A stretch of 64,000 bases of DNA from Leishmania martiniquensis (lineage: Eukaryota > Euglenozoa > Kinetoplastea > Trypanosomatida > Trypanosomatidae), in contig NC_090158.1 in assembly GCF_017916325.1 (NCBI RefSeq), positions 430,001 through 494,000 of the forward strand. The letters are read 5' to 3'. A program made the position numbers and the translations under genes. Numbering within the stretch: the first letter of the stretch is position 1; each line of letters starts with the position of its first letter. The notes below the pieces were generated by a model. It had not been told where the DNA came from and ran no database searches. It saw only the letters and a program-made list of their open reading frames with translations. Shown piece after piece: positions 42,600 to 53,100 of this stretch.

Positions 42600-42668
42600 C
42601 ACACGCATACATATATACATATATATATATACATATATATACATATGTACAAGTACATACACGTACAT
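42600..42668. repeat. AT/CATA microsatellite
   Basis: A run of TATA/CATA dinucleotide-like repeats; similar AT-rich microsatellites occur at about 45778-45808 and 55290-55310. These are the few AT-rich spots in the window. Confidence 0.8.
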
Positions 42669-43149
42669 TAAAAAAAGAAATTAAAGCGGCTGAACGCAGA
42701 CACACGCGACCGAGGCAAAGGCACATCGGACGGAACAAAGTGAAAACTCAAAAAAACCCGTAAGCGAGAACTGTGCTCAGACAGAGGCAAAGAGAGACAG
42801 AGAGACAGAGAGAGATAAAAAGGGAAGCAGATGTCATCGCCCTCTCTTTTGCATGACTTTTCGGCTGCTTCGTTGCTTTTCGCTGTGTGGCTGCTGATCC
42901 TGCTGGTTTCGCGACCTGCTGCGTCCGCTTCGCCCCACTATCGACACTGCAGGGTGTTTTTGCTGGAAGCGTTGCTGCGCGCTTCCCAAAGAACATCAAA
43001 CGCGTGGCGACCTGCAGCCCGCACATGTTGAGGCGCACAAGGCGGGGGGAAGGGGGTGGGGGCATGAGTCCATAGCGACAAGGGTACCGGCCTCGAGGGC
43101 CGCATTGAGCATATGTGGTCACACCTGCTGCGACGAGTAGCGTCCCTCT

Positions 43150-43845
43150 TTAGGACCGTAATGTCTTGGCCAAGCTCATGTAGTACTTGCCCGAGTACGA
43201 GTGCATGCCATCGATAACGCGCTCGATGGTCTGAGAGCGCTTCTGCAGCAGCACATTGTAGACATGGGTGAACTCCTCGTCGCCAGCGGCCACCAGCGCC
43301 TTTAAGGCGTCGCGGTCCGCCACCTTGGCAGCGAACTTCTCGTTGCTCGTGATGCCCTGGTTCTTCTTTGCGAGCTTCATCTCCAACGAGTCCACCTCGC
43401 TGCGCTTTTTCGAGTACTTCGACACGAGCTCATCCTGCTTCGTTTTGGCCTTCTCGACAGCCCTGAGAGTCTCCCTAAGCTCCTCCACGGCATAACTCAT
43501 CTCATGTGTGAAGTCGCTCATGTAGCTAGCGAAGGGGTAGCCAGCGCTGGCGGGCGGGGTCGTATCAGGAGGGAGCTGCGCTTTGTTGCTCGCAGATGCG
43601 TTCACCGACGTGTTAGCCATGTGCCGATCCACTGCGGTGCAGAGGGTGTCGGCCTTGTTGCGAACGCCCTCGTTCTCCTCCCCCTGCGCGAGCTCACGGA
43701 AGGCGATGGCCAAGGCCTCCAGCGCAACGTCCAATTCCTTCACAGCGCCGAGGTACTTCCTCGCCGCCGAGTCGTAGCTCGAGCACGCATGCTTGAGCTT
43801 CTTGATGAACGATGACTGTTCATCCGCTGAGATCGTCGTAGACAT
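43150..43845 (-). CDS. BAR-like domain protein (first of trio)
   Basis: 231 residues from the ATG at 43845; the open frame two codons longer starts at GTG. The whole protein is one BAR-like helical unit. Helix 1 is about residues 9-60 (KKLKHACSSYDSAARKYLGA). A Pro/Ala linker near 90-103 is followed by helix 2 (about 110-165), with the hallmark basic run SKYSKKRSEVDSLEMKLAKK. Helix 3 (about 180-228) holds ALKALVAAGDEEFTHVYNVL. The YxKKRxxVxxxExKxAKKN pattern is close to amphiphysin-type BAR domains that scaffold curved membranes. Its length equals a bare BAR domain, with no SH3 or PX partner. Confidence 0.85.
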   Translation of the reverse strand: MSTTISADEQSSFIKKLKHACSSYDSAARKYLGAVKELDVALEALAIAFRELAQGEENEGVRNKADTLCTAVDRHMANTSVNASASNKAQLPPDTTPPASAGYPFASYMSDFTHEMSYAVEELRETLRAVEKAKTKQDELVSKYSKKRSEVDSLEMKLAKKNQGITSNEKFAAKVADRDALKALVAAGDEEFTHVYNVLLQKRSQTIERVIDGMHSYSGKYYMSLAKTLRS

Positions 43846-46800
43846 TCTCACGCGCGGTGAGAGGTTATCCGCGCTATGTTCAGCCTTCTCTCGGTAAAGT
43901 TCGGGGGAGCTCTACGGGAAGTGGCCCCAGCGACGTCTGCGCGTGTGTGCGCACACGTTTGCCTCCAGGAGAGGGTCCGCTCAGCGAGAGGAAGAAAAGG
44001 GTAGGAACCACGGAGGAAATAGTGCCCAATCACAGAGAAGGGCAACCGAGACAAGTTCTGTACGAAGAAGAAGCGCCGGTGAGAAGCACAGCGAGAGAGG
44101 GGGAGGGGGGAAGCGTTCAAAATTTCTGCGGAGGGGAGGACACGTGGCGCAGAGGGGGGAGGATGGCTTCAACTGCAAGGGTCTCTGCAGCGGTGGAGAT
44201 TTTTTTGTAAAGACAGACGGTGAGAAGGGGAAAGAAGGGAAGGGGCCGTTGGCAGCGAAGCTACGCAGAGGAAGAGGCTCAATAAGAGAGAGACAGAGAG
44301 AGAGATGGCTTCCTATTGTACGCATGCGTACGCACTCGTGTAGACGGTTGTGTGTATGTGTGTTTTGAAAGATGCTGTTGTGGGAGAGGGCGGGGTGAGC
44401 GAAATGTGGAGAAGGACGCAGTGGGCGAAAGTTCAGATCAGCCTTGGTAAGAGGGGGAGTGCAGCGAGGAAGGCTCAAGATTGCTTTGACGACTAGGTGC
44501 AGAGACACACTGCAGCACATCGTAAAGAGCTTGCTGGCGCCCCCCCTATCCTCGTATGTGGGCCACTTGCTACGGCTCTTCACCAGGGGTTCACAGCGCC
44601 CCCCCTCACCTTCCCGCTATCCTGTGGAGCACGGGAAAGGGGATGCGCACCTGAGCAGAGCAACAGATAGACAGAAAGAGATCGATGAACGCCTTCTCTG
44701 CAGACGCGTACATCCCAATTCGACACTCCACTCCGTCACACACACACACACACACGCAAGCGCGTGTATGTGTGATGGGGAGAGGAGTGCAGAGTTCAAA
44801 GCTCACATGTAAGCTTTACTTCTGTTTCGTTCCGCTTTACGCGCACATGCACAGCCTATTCGATGTACTGAGACAGGAGAAACGACAGAAAAAATACTAC
44901 GGGGCACCGCAGCCGCCATGAGACAAATACGCCCAGAAAAACGCACTTCTACGCGTGCTTACCGCATATCCATCTCGAGACCACAACAACGCAGCTCTTC
45001 GCGAACGGCTCCATCCAACAGCGACAAAGAAAAAGGGTGCGAAGCGCCGAAATGGAAACACGGAAACAAAAGATACAAAGAGGAGGGGAGCACCGACACA
45101 GCGACACACACACAGACATATATATGCGCGTGCATGTGCCATTGACGGAGTCACACACACTCCCTTCGCCGCTGTGGCCGATACCTTCGTCGCACCAGGA
45201 GGATAAAAACGAGACGAAAGAGAGAGAGAGCAGCAGCAGCAGCTGTCGCGCACGCTTGCGTACTCACGCACACGCGCAGAGCTACGTACTCTTGGCCAAC
45301 GCGCATGCGTATACACCATATCAGTCGTCTCCCACGCTCATCACCAATAAGGGAAGAGAGGGAGTCGCACTCCGTCAAGACAAAAAGAGGGAGAAAAACA
45401 GAAGGGAAAGACCATCACCGCCCCCTCACCCAAGAGTAGAAAAAAAAGCACACGACAGAGCGCAGACACCCAAACCTACAGACGCCAGCGCAACCACAGC
45501 GATGGGAAGAGGAACACACACACACACGCATACACGCACGTCCACACACAAAGTTTGAGGCGGAGACACCGGCGTACGGCACTGTATGCACAAAACATCG
45601 GAAAGAAACACCGAGAACAACGAGCGGCGAGCACCCGTGCTGGCAGCCAAACAGACAGATCCGAACATAAACGACACGGGCCTTTCTTCTTCACCTACTT
45701 TCTTGGCGAGGGAGAGAGAAGAGAGGGGAGAAAGCCGCCGGTAAACAAATCCAACACGCAGGCACACACACGCACACACATATATATACATATATATTTA
45801 TATATACTCCCTCTTCCAGTTGAAGTAGGTGTTGAAAGCGGCGAGCAGTAAAGAAATAACGAAGCGACAAAAAAAGACACACACGCACACAGAGAGAGAG
45901 GAGAGAAGGGGGGGCGGCGCATCCATACGACAAGAGAAAAGGGAAAGAAGACAACGTCGAAATAAAAAAAGGCGGAGAAAGCGGAGCAGACCTGAAAGAG
46001 AAGTCGAAAGCAAACAAAGACTGAAGAAGAGACTAACACGCACAGAGACAGACAGACAGACTCAGGCAGAGGGAGAAAGAGAGCGGCAATCAAAGATGGC
46101 GCGCGCAAATGAAAGGGATGCAGACACAAGCGAAAAGAGCCCAAAGGCAACACCGCCGTGAACGTGAGAGAACACCTTCGGCATGACATAGAGACGATCA
46201 GGGGGAAAAAAATCACTTTCTTTCCCACACAGTGGAGTGACCGAAGGAGGAGAAAATCGCTCTTCGAGCCCAACAGACGAAGTGAAACGGGAAGGGCGGG
46301 GATCGAGAGAGACCGACAGACAGAGGGAGAGAGGGGTGGACGTAACCAGATGCGGAGACCAAAAGGGATACCGACTTCCGCCTATGCATATACGAGAGTG
46401 CTCGCCCTTCACACACATGCACACCGCCTCACCATCGCGCACGTGCGTTGCGTGAATGCGTGGGGAAAGGTGGAAGGGGTGGGGGGACAGGAGACGGAGA
46501 AGTGCAGAGGAGTGCGCTGAATACATGGCGGAGGCGAACGGGCACAACGACGCGAAGGTGAAAAAAAAAAATAGAAGCAAAGAGAAGAGTAGACTGCACT
46601 AGAAGGCCGTTTACCAAAGAAGACGCGGAGACACGCAGCACATGCGCGCACGAGCACTTTGGCCATACGCCAGCGACCCGTACTGTTGAGGTCGGTGCGT
46701 GCCCAAACACCAAGGCAAGTCAGCAGGCAGACAAAGAGAGAGGAAAGGCAGATGGGCAGGAAGTACTCGGGACTCCGCCCCCACACATTTCCCTCACGCC

Positions 46801-46958
46801 TTAGCCGGCTCACGCGACAGAGAAAGCGAGCTTAAAAAAAAATGGGCACAAAGGGGCGTGTACGAGGAAAAGACGAAGAGAGCGCGAGCGCTTCAGCTTT
46901 CAGCGCGCACGCATTGAGCCACCGTCACACCACACACACACACACACATACGTGCCGC
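43846..46958. other. 3.1-kb gene-free interval
   Basis: Rich in CA, GA and AT microsatellites (44740, 45100, 45520, 45780, 46310). ORFs are low-complexity Ser/Phe/Leu/Cys or Arg/Thr translations of these. It presumably holds the long 3'UTR of the degenerate-helicase gene. Confidence 0.65.
44058..44075 (-). promoter_or_regulatory. Candidate trans-splice acceptor of BAR-like gene 1
   Basis: The minus strand reads CGCTTCTTCTTCGTACAG with AG at 44059-44058, about 210 nt upstream of the ATG. Confidence 0.4.
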
Positions 46959-49900
46959 TCAGCTCGTTGATGCCGGCGACAGCTGCTGCTGTTTCTTTCC
47001 TCGCGTGTTGCGAGAGCGGCGTTTATTGGGGCTGCCCTTCCCATCACCACCACTGCCGCTACCGGCATCCTTCGCCACGACGAGAGCTGGGGTAGGGCAC
47101 AAGGCCCCGGACTTGCTTGCTGACGGACTGGACGCTGTCGCGTTGCCCCTCTCGCTCTCCCTCTTGTTGCTAGCGCCACCCCGCCCACCGCTGCCACTTG
47201 CGGTCGCACCGCCCGATGTCTTTGCAGCACCGGCAGCAGCCGCAGTTGTGGCGCCGCCACCACCGCCGCTGCTGCTCAGGCTGCCGTTCGTGTTTGCGCG
47301 TGCGCCGTCCTTCGCACTGTTGCCGCTGCGGCCCCCCGTGTTGCTGCTCTGCGCTGCCGAGGACCGCACGTTCCTGTTGCTACTGTTGGCGCGGCCGCCA
47401 CCAGCACCACCACCTCCGCGCTGCTGCTGGCGCTGGCTGTTCTGGTTGCCGCCACTACCGGAGTCCGGCGCACCAGCGCTGGCACCGGCGCCTCCGCGGT
47501 TATTTGCTTGCACGCCGCCAGAGCCGGTGGATGACGCAGTCGCACCTGCAGTGCTCCCAACCGCACCAGCGCTGCTACTGGCGGAGTTGAGGTTCGCTCT
47601 CCCCTCACTCGCAGCGGCGGCAGTGTTGCCCCGCGCCAAGAGCTGCACCGGTGATGAGGCAGCGGCAACGGAGGAGCCGCCCGGGAAACTCACACTATTG
47701 GCCCCAGCGGCCGTGCCCGATAAGCTGGCGGAGGTGTCCAGTCGCCGTTGCTCCTTCTGTAGCTTCGCCACGAGGACGCGCTTCACTGTTATCATCTCGC
47801 CCGACATGAGTGTCGGCACTAGGCTCGCCTCGGCGCCGTTAACGCCGGCTGTGGTGGCGCGCGGCCGCGGTGGTGAGCCGGGTGCGGTCACTGGCCACTC
47901 CGCGTCACCCGTGTGCCCGCACACCAGCGGAATGAAGTACGGATGCTTGGGAGAGATGTCTAGCACCGGCAACGGACACTCTACGGGTTCCTGCACCCCC
48001 GGTCGGCCAGGAGCTGGGCCGATAGACGCGAGCGATGACGCCGTGGCAGCGCGGGTGAGGGTGCCAGTGGCCCCGCTATACATGTACTGGTAGAGAAAGT
48101 AAGCAGAGAGAGTGAAATCTGCCGCAACCATCAACGTGATGAGCACCGGCAGCGGGCGTGGAGGTGGCTGAGATCTATCCACCGAGTGCGCTGCTCCCGT
48201 GGTCGTGCCCTCCTGCAGCTGCTGCAGCTTTTCCTGTATGTTGTCCTCCTTGTTGTTACGGTTCTGACGCAGCGACAGCTCGATCTCGCGTTCCCCATCG
48301 ACGGTAGTGTGCAGGACCTGGATGAACTCTGCCCATTCCTGGTCTGTCAGCGACTTCTGAGGTGGGTAGTACTGGATAATTATGTCCACATCCATCACAT
48401 CGACTAAGGTGAGAGCGTCCCACGCAACAAGGGTGACGATGACAGGGGATGAGGAGGACGGCGACGACGACGACCTCGCAGTCGGCGAGACCCTCTCCAC
48501 TGTCTCGCAGCTCTGCAAGTAGGTTGCGTAGCACTGCTGCTGAGCGCCGAGGCTGTCCATACGCCGCGTCGACACAATGCAGTTTGAGGACGAGGCCGAT
48601 ACCGTTGATGCTGTTGGCGTTTCCTTCGACACGCCCCAGCTTGCGATCAACGCGCTCAGCTGGGAAACCTCCTTGTTGTGAGTGAGCAACAGCACACGGT
48701 GAAAGAGGCCGCTGCGGTCCGTCACAATGCGGCGCAGCTGCGCCTCTTTGTCGGACTGGCTCTGTGACAGTACCAGGCGTATGCCCAGCGACTCAGCAGG
48801 CGAGGTGAGCCCCTCGTGCGGGTGCGGCATGAGGGCAACAGCCAAGGGACTCATGTACATGGAGGGTTGGATTTGGTAGTACCGCCGGCTGCGCCGGCTA
48901 AAGCACTGCCGCAGCGCTGCTGGCAGGCGGGAGACGGGCCCGCGGCAGACCCACATGTAATGGGGGTGCAGGTGCCCCGCTGGGGCGTAGCGCGGGTTCT
49001 GCCGCAGCGCCGTCGCGTACAGCGTCTGGTGCACGTCGCGCCATTGCTGCACAGCCTTCTCGGCACCCATCGGAGAGGTCACACTTGCGCCCCCAATCTC
49101 CTCCACCACGATCGACGCGATGTGGGGGTACACCCGCCGCATCTCAGGACTCTGTGAGGCCGCAGCGGCCGCCGTAGCGCCATTGCTCTCAGCGCCTTTT
49201 GCGGATTCGGTAGCCGCCACAGCCACACCATTGTCCGCAATAGCGACATCCACACCAGCGTTCAAGAGCGCATTCAAGTTCCAGCTAAGAAACTCACACG
49301 CGGTTGTGACAATGACGGAGACGAAGCATGGCCGCTCACTCGCTGAGGTCGCTGCCTTGGCGGTGTCGCTGCCACCACCACACTCCCCCGCCCCCTCAGC
49401 GTCGCTGGCAGAAGCCGCCGCCGCGATGCCCTCAGGGTGCGCTTCATCCTTCTCCGATGTTTGCGTAGCAGGCGGCAGCACGAGGGAGACGAGGGGTTTA
49501 TTGCCGACATGCAGTACCGCGTTCAAGCGCAGTCCGCAGGCCTCTCCAAGCGACTGGCACACTCGGTGCAACTCTACCGCGCTCGTCTCCGTCTCAGCGA
49601 CGATAATCGACACCTCCGGTGCCCAGTTCCGTGCGGCAAACGGCAACTGCTGCACGCGCCCATCCGCATCCGCGCGGACATGAGCACTGCTGTCGCTGCT
49701 GCCGCTGCCAGCACCTGAACTCGGCCCTTGCGTGGCACTCAGTAGGCAATGCAGCGTGTACAGGACAAGGAGTGAGCGGCACTCGATTAGCGCTGCCTTC
49801 GTACAGTACAGCGGTGCCGCACCGTCGTCATCCGGTCCTGCGGCACCCGGTGACGCCCTGCAGCCGGCTGCCGTCTGCTGCGGCGCTGCCGAGGAGGATC

Positions 49901-50162
49901 CCGTGGCTGCTAGTGAGGTATCGGCTCTAATGCTTGTATTGTGCACCCAAACGGCCGCGGCACTGCCCACCTGCCGAGTCCCCGTTGCGCATCGGCCGTC
50001 CACGATAACGTCAGCAAAGTCGGACGCCGTCCGCCGCAACACGCGAACGAGCAGTGGGGTCGGTTTAATGGTTTGGCCCTCCGACTCCACGGCTCTGAGC
50101 AGCCTCGCGTGCAGCGGCACGCCCGCCTCGGCGAACGTCGACGGAGGGGCAATCATACTCAT
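46959..50162 (-). CDS. Degenerate DEAD-box helicase-like protein with RGG/Ser/Asn-rich tail
   Basis: 1067 residues from the ATG at 50162; the open frame extends 69 codons upstream but begins at GTG. The N-terminal ~760 residues follow the layout of an SF2 helicase. There is a Q-motif-like TIKPTPLLVRVLRR near 32-45, then a VSIIVAETETSAVELHRVCQSL block near 190-210, then VSVIVTTACEFLSWNLNALL near 285-305. The DEAD position reads IASIVVEEIGG, with no DEAD. The second-lobe strands HRVLLLTHNKEVSQLSALIA and VDIIIQYYPPQ follow. No Walker A (GKT) or SAT motif is visible, so ATPase activity is unlikely. The C-terminal ~270 residues are Gly/Ser/Asn/Ala-rich with RGGGGAGGGR-type clusters and a basic end (SPNKRRSRNTRGKK), suggesting RNA binding. 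Confidence 0.8.
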   Translation of the reverse strand: MSMIAPPSTFAEAGVPLHARLLRAVESEGQTIKPTPLLVRVLRRTASDFADVIVDGRCATGTRQVGSAAAVWVHNTSIRADTSLAATGSSSAAPQQTAAGCRASPGAAGPDDDGAAPLYCTKAALIECRSLLVLYTLHCLLSATQGPSSGAGSGSSDSSAHVRADADGRVQQLPFAARNWAPEVSIIVAETETSAVELHRVCQSLGEACGLRLNAVLHVGNKPLVSLVLPPATQTSEKDEAHPEGIAAAASASDAEGAGECGGGSDTAKAATSASERPCFVSVIVTTACEFLSWNLNALLNAGVDVAIADNGVAVAATESAKGAESNGATAAAAASQSPEMRRVYPHIASIVVEEIGGASVTSPMGAEKAVQQWRDVHQTLYATALRQNPRYAPAGHLHPHYMWVCRGPVSRLPAALRQCFSRRSRRYYQIQPSMYMSPLAVALMPHPHEGLTSPAESLGIRLVLSQSQSDKEAQLRRIVTDRSGLFHRVLLLTHNKEVSQLSALIASWGVSKETPTASTVSASSSNCIVSTRRMDSLGAQQQCYATYLQSCETVERVSPTARSSSSPSSSSPVIVTLVAWDALTLVDVMDVDIIIQYYPPQKSLTDQEWAEFIQVLHTTVDGEREIELSLRQNRNNKEDNIQEKLQQLQEGTTTGAAHSVDRSQPPPRPLPVLITLMVAADFTLSAYFLYQYMYSGATGTLTRAATASSLASIGPAPGRPGVQEPVECPLPVLDISPKHPYFIPLVCGHTGDAEWPVTAPGSPPRPRATTAGVNGAEASLVPTLMSGEMITVKRVLVAKLQKEQRRLDTSASLSGTAAGANSVSFPGGSSVAAASSPVQLLARGNTAAAASEGRANLNSASSSAGAVGSTAGATASSTGSGGVQANNRGGAGASAGAPDSGSGGNQNSQRQQQRGGGGAGGGRANSSNRNVRSSAAQSSNTGGRSGNSAKDGARANTNGSLSSSGGGGGATTAAAAGAAKTSGGATASGSGGRGGASNKRESERGNATASSPSASKSGALCPTPALVVAKDAGSGSGGDGKGSPNKRRSRNTRGKKQQQLSPASTS

Positions 50163-53100
50163 GACGATAGTGATATAAGTACGGAGGACAGTGAGCCAGC
50201 TCAAGCAGACGACACACGCTTGGGCGACCGGGGGGATGGCGCCTCTTCCTCTTCCTTGTCTCCCTCCTTTAGCAGCGCCGAGAGGTGCGCGCTCACGAGC
50301 CTTCGCCCTCCGCCCGATTCCCCAAGAGGAAAAAGACCGCACCGGCAGAGACCCAAGGCGAGCGCGCACGCGAGAGAAAGATTGCCGCGCCCGTCACGCA
50401 AACGATTTTCTTGAGGGAGGGGAGTCAGAGTGGCAAGAGGGAAGCGAACAGGAGAACAGGAAAGGCAACCAGGCCAACAGAGCAGAGAAGGTCAAGGAGG
50501 GAGGAGAAACAAGGGACGAGGAGGAGGCGCGATACGACCGAAAGGTGCGCGGCCACTCGGAGAAAACACCTGAGACCAGCCAGAGGAAAAAGTAAGCGAA
50601 AAAAGCGGTTTGGCACACACACAAACACAGAGAGAGAGGGGGGAGAGACACAGAGAGTAGCAGACCTGCACGGATATGCGTCCACCACTGCACCCAATCG
50701 CAGACTCATGCAGCGAAGGGAAAAAAAAATAGAAGCACGCGTAGGCAGGTTAGCGAGAAGTGGGGCGCAGCACACGAAACGCACGCACTCACGAAGAAAA
50801 AAGAAGGAGATGCAGGCAGCAGGTGATACAGAAACGTTCACGCAGCAGTGCACCGGTAAGCAATTCGGCGCCTCTTCGGCTGTGCCTTCCGTACTCCTCT
50901 CCGTTTCCGCGATGCGCGTCGCTCTAATGCTGGGCTCTCGTTCTCCCTCTTTCTGCCTCCCTCTGTCTCTATCGCAATTATTATTAGCCTTTTTTTGGTG
51001 AACGTTTCCTGCTGCCTCCTCCGCTTCTCACGCTCACACACGAGCGCCCACAACAGCGCCCGACAAGTCCTGAGACTGCAAAGGAGAGGTAAGAGGAAAG
51101 GGGGGAAACGGGGGGAAGACCGCAATCGACGTCTTCCTTTCTCGATTCTTTTGTCTCGGCGAATCGCTCCGAAGGGAAGCAGGGGCACACACACAGAGAC
51201 AGAGAGAGAGAGAGGTGGGGGGAACGGGGGAAGGCTCACGCACCTGATGCGCTCCTGCACACTTCGCTGTTTCTTTCCGTTTCCAAACGTTTCGTTGCGC
51301 AGTAGCGTCCGGCAAAGGCTGCCGGAAGGTGTTGCGCTGCGTCACTGGTGCGGAAGCGCTCGCTTGACTGGGTCAAGAAGGGTCCCCCAACAGTGGTTTC
51401 GCTCCTGCGCCCACACGCACACACACCTCCTCTTTAACTCGCACCGCACCGGCTTTTTTGTTGTTGTTGGCGCAATCTGCCGACTAGTTGGTGCCAACGA
51501 GAACGAAAAGAAGAAGCGATTCGTGCAGGCGAGTGAGGAGCTGATGAATTACAGGGGAGGGGGTATGCCTCGGCGAGCAGCCAGCGAGCCTCGAAGATGA
51601 GGGAGCAGACGGGGCGTCTTCACGCAGTGTGACGCCGATGAGCGGAAGGTACAAAGATCCGCTGCGGAGGCTGTCCTTTGATTCTGCTGTTGCTTCTCTC
51701 ACCGAGTTCGTCCGCACAAGTCCCCGTGATGATGCCTTCCGTGTCCTCACGCTTTTTCTTTAGTATTACTTGCCTCGCTCCTGCACCCGCTGAGAGACGC
51801 GTGCTGCGCTAGTGATGGCTGTCACAGCGTCTTGCTTGAGCACCGCTTTGTACGTGGTCGAACGTGCCTCGGCGCGGGTGGGGGAGGGGGGGATGTATCG
51901 ATCAAGACTTCTCGCTCGTGCGCCAAAACGATGGCGGCGACGCCGACGACGAGCCGATGAGCTGGAGAGGCGGGAGAAACCAAATTGCCGCCTCGAGACC
52001 GTTTCGCCGTCGTCGGTTAGCGCGGTCTGGAAGTCGGACGCTCGTTTGTGCCTTCAGCAGACTGCAGAGTCACTCTCAGACAGGCTGGCGGGAGCCGCAC
52101 GCACTAAAGAGCGCCCACACGTATGCACGGACACCCCCCTCCGGCAAAAGAAAATGCGAGCACGCGCGATAGGCCAGCGAGCGCTCACAAAACCACCCGG
52201 GAAGGGGACGAAGCTCCACCGCAGGTTCAGCGTGCACAGAGACGCAGATGTGGGTGGGGTGATGGGGAGGAGAGCGTTGGGGTGAGAGGGTGGGTGGCAG
52301 AAGACGACCACTGGGATAAACGAACACAGAGAACAAAAGGAATAGAGGGCGCTCCGACTACTAAGCTACGTGTGATCTTATATCTTCTCGCATGCATCCG
52401 GTGAGGTGTGGAAATGAGGGGATGGCACAGGAGGGTGCGAATCCTCGATGAGGCACGAGAAGAGAGGTCGCGGGAATATAGGCGGTGTACGTGCGAAAGG
52501 AGGACGGCGAGGAGGCGGTGTGGGGAAGAGAGGCGGAGGGGAGGGGGGCAAACAGCGCTCGAGGCGAGAGGGATATGGGAAGTTGTCCATGGAACGGGAT
52601 GTGAAAGGGAGGAGGCGAGAGGAAGGCATGTGGCGTTCAGGCCGTAGTCCCAGCAGAGGTCGTGAGGCAGGGGCCCTCGCGCCCAGCAGCATCCGTGAAC
52701 GGAGAGAGCGAGGCGCGGCGAGCGAGAGAAGAGGAAGGAGAGGGGAAGGGAGAACAGCTGTAGAGAGAGAGCAGCAGCAGCAGCAAAGTGCGCTACACCC
52801 GCACCCTCTACGCACACGAGATCACGAGCTGGCATTGTACCGAAGTCTTCGGCCGCGCAGCGCACCTCTGCCGTTCGCCCTCTCTGCTTGAAGCTCCTGC
52901 TCTCCACCACAAACCGCACCTCTGCACCCGCCACTGCGCTCTTCAGGCTCACCCGCCTCACCATCCAGCAAGCTCCGATTCCGTAAACACTTCTGTGTGC
53001 GTGTCTGTGTATTTTCATGCATTTTTTTCAACTAACCTTTTTTCCTCTGAAACGTCTCTCTCATCTCTTTTTTTCTTCCTCGTATTTGCATCGACAATGT

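Larger units (their letters stand above)
39938..43149. other. 3.2-kb gene-free interval between BAR-like genes 1 and 2
   Basis: Contains the splice site at 39953, GA/GT-rich tracts (40600-40730), the candidate retroposon (41225-42290) and microsatellite (42600-42668). No supported ORF. Confidence 0.6.

Noticed and set aside
47005..48093. Plus-strand 362-codon ORF rich in Pro/Leu/Ala
   Set aside because: Antisense of the Gly/Ser-rich tail of the helicase-like gene; low complexity.
50163..50369. N-terminal extension of the helicase-like protein
   Set aside because: The extended frame begins with GTG, not ATG; the first in-frame ATG is at 50162.
52227..53018. Minus-strand 263-codon ORF in the 6-kb gap
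   Set aside because: Low-complexity Ser/Leu/Pro composition, no domain, overlapping equally good frames.
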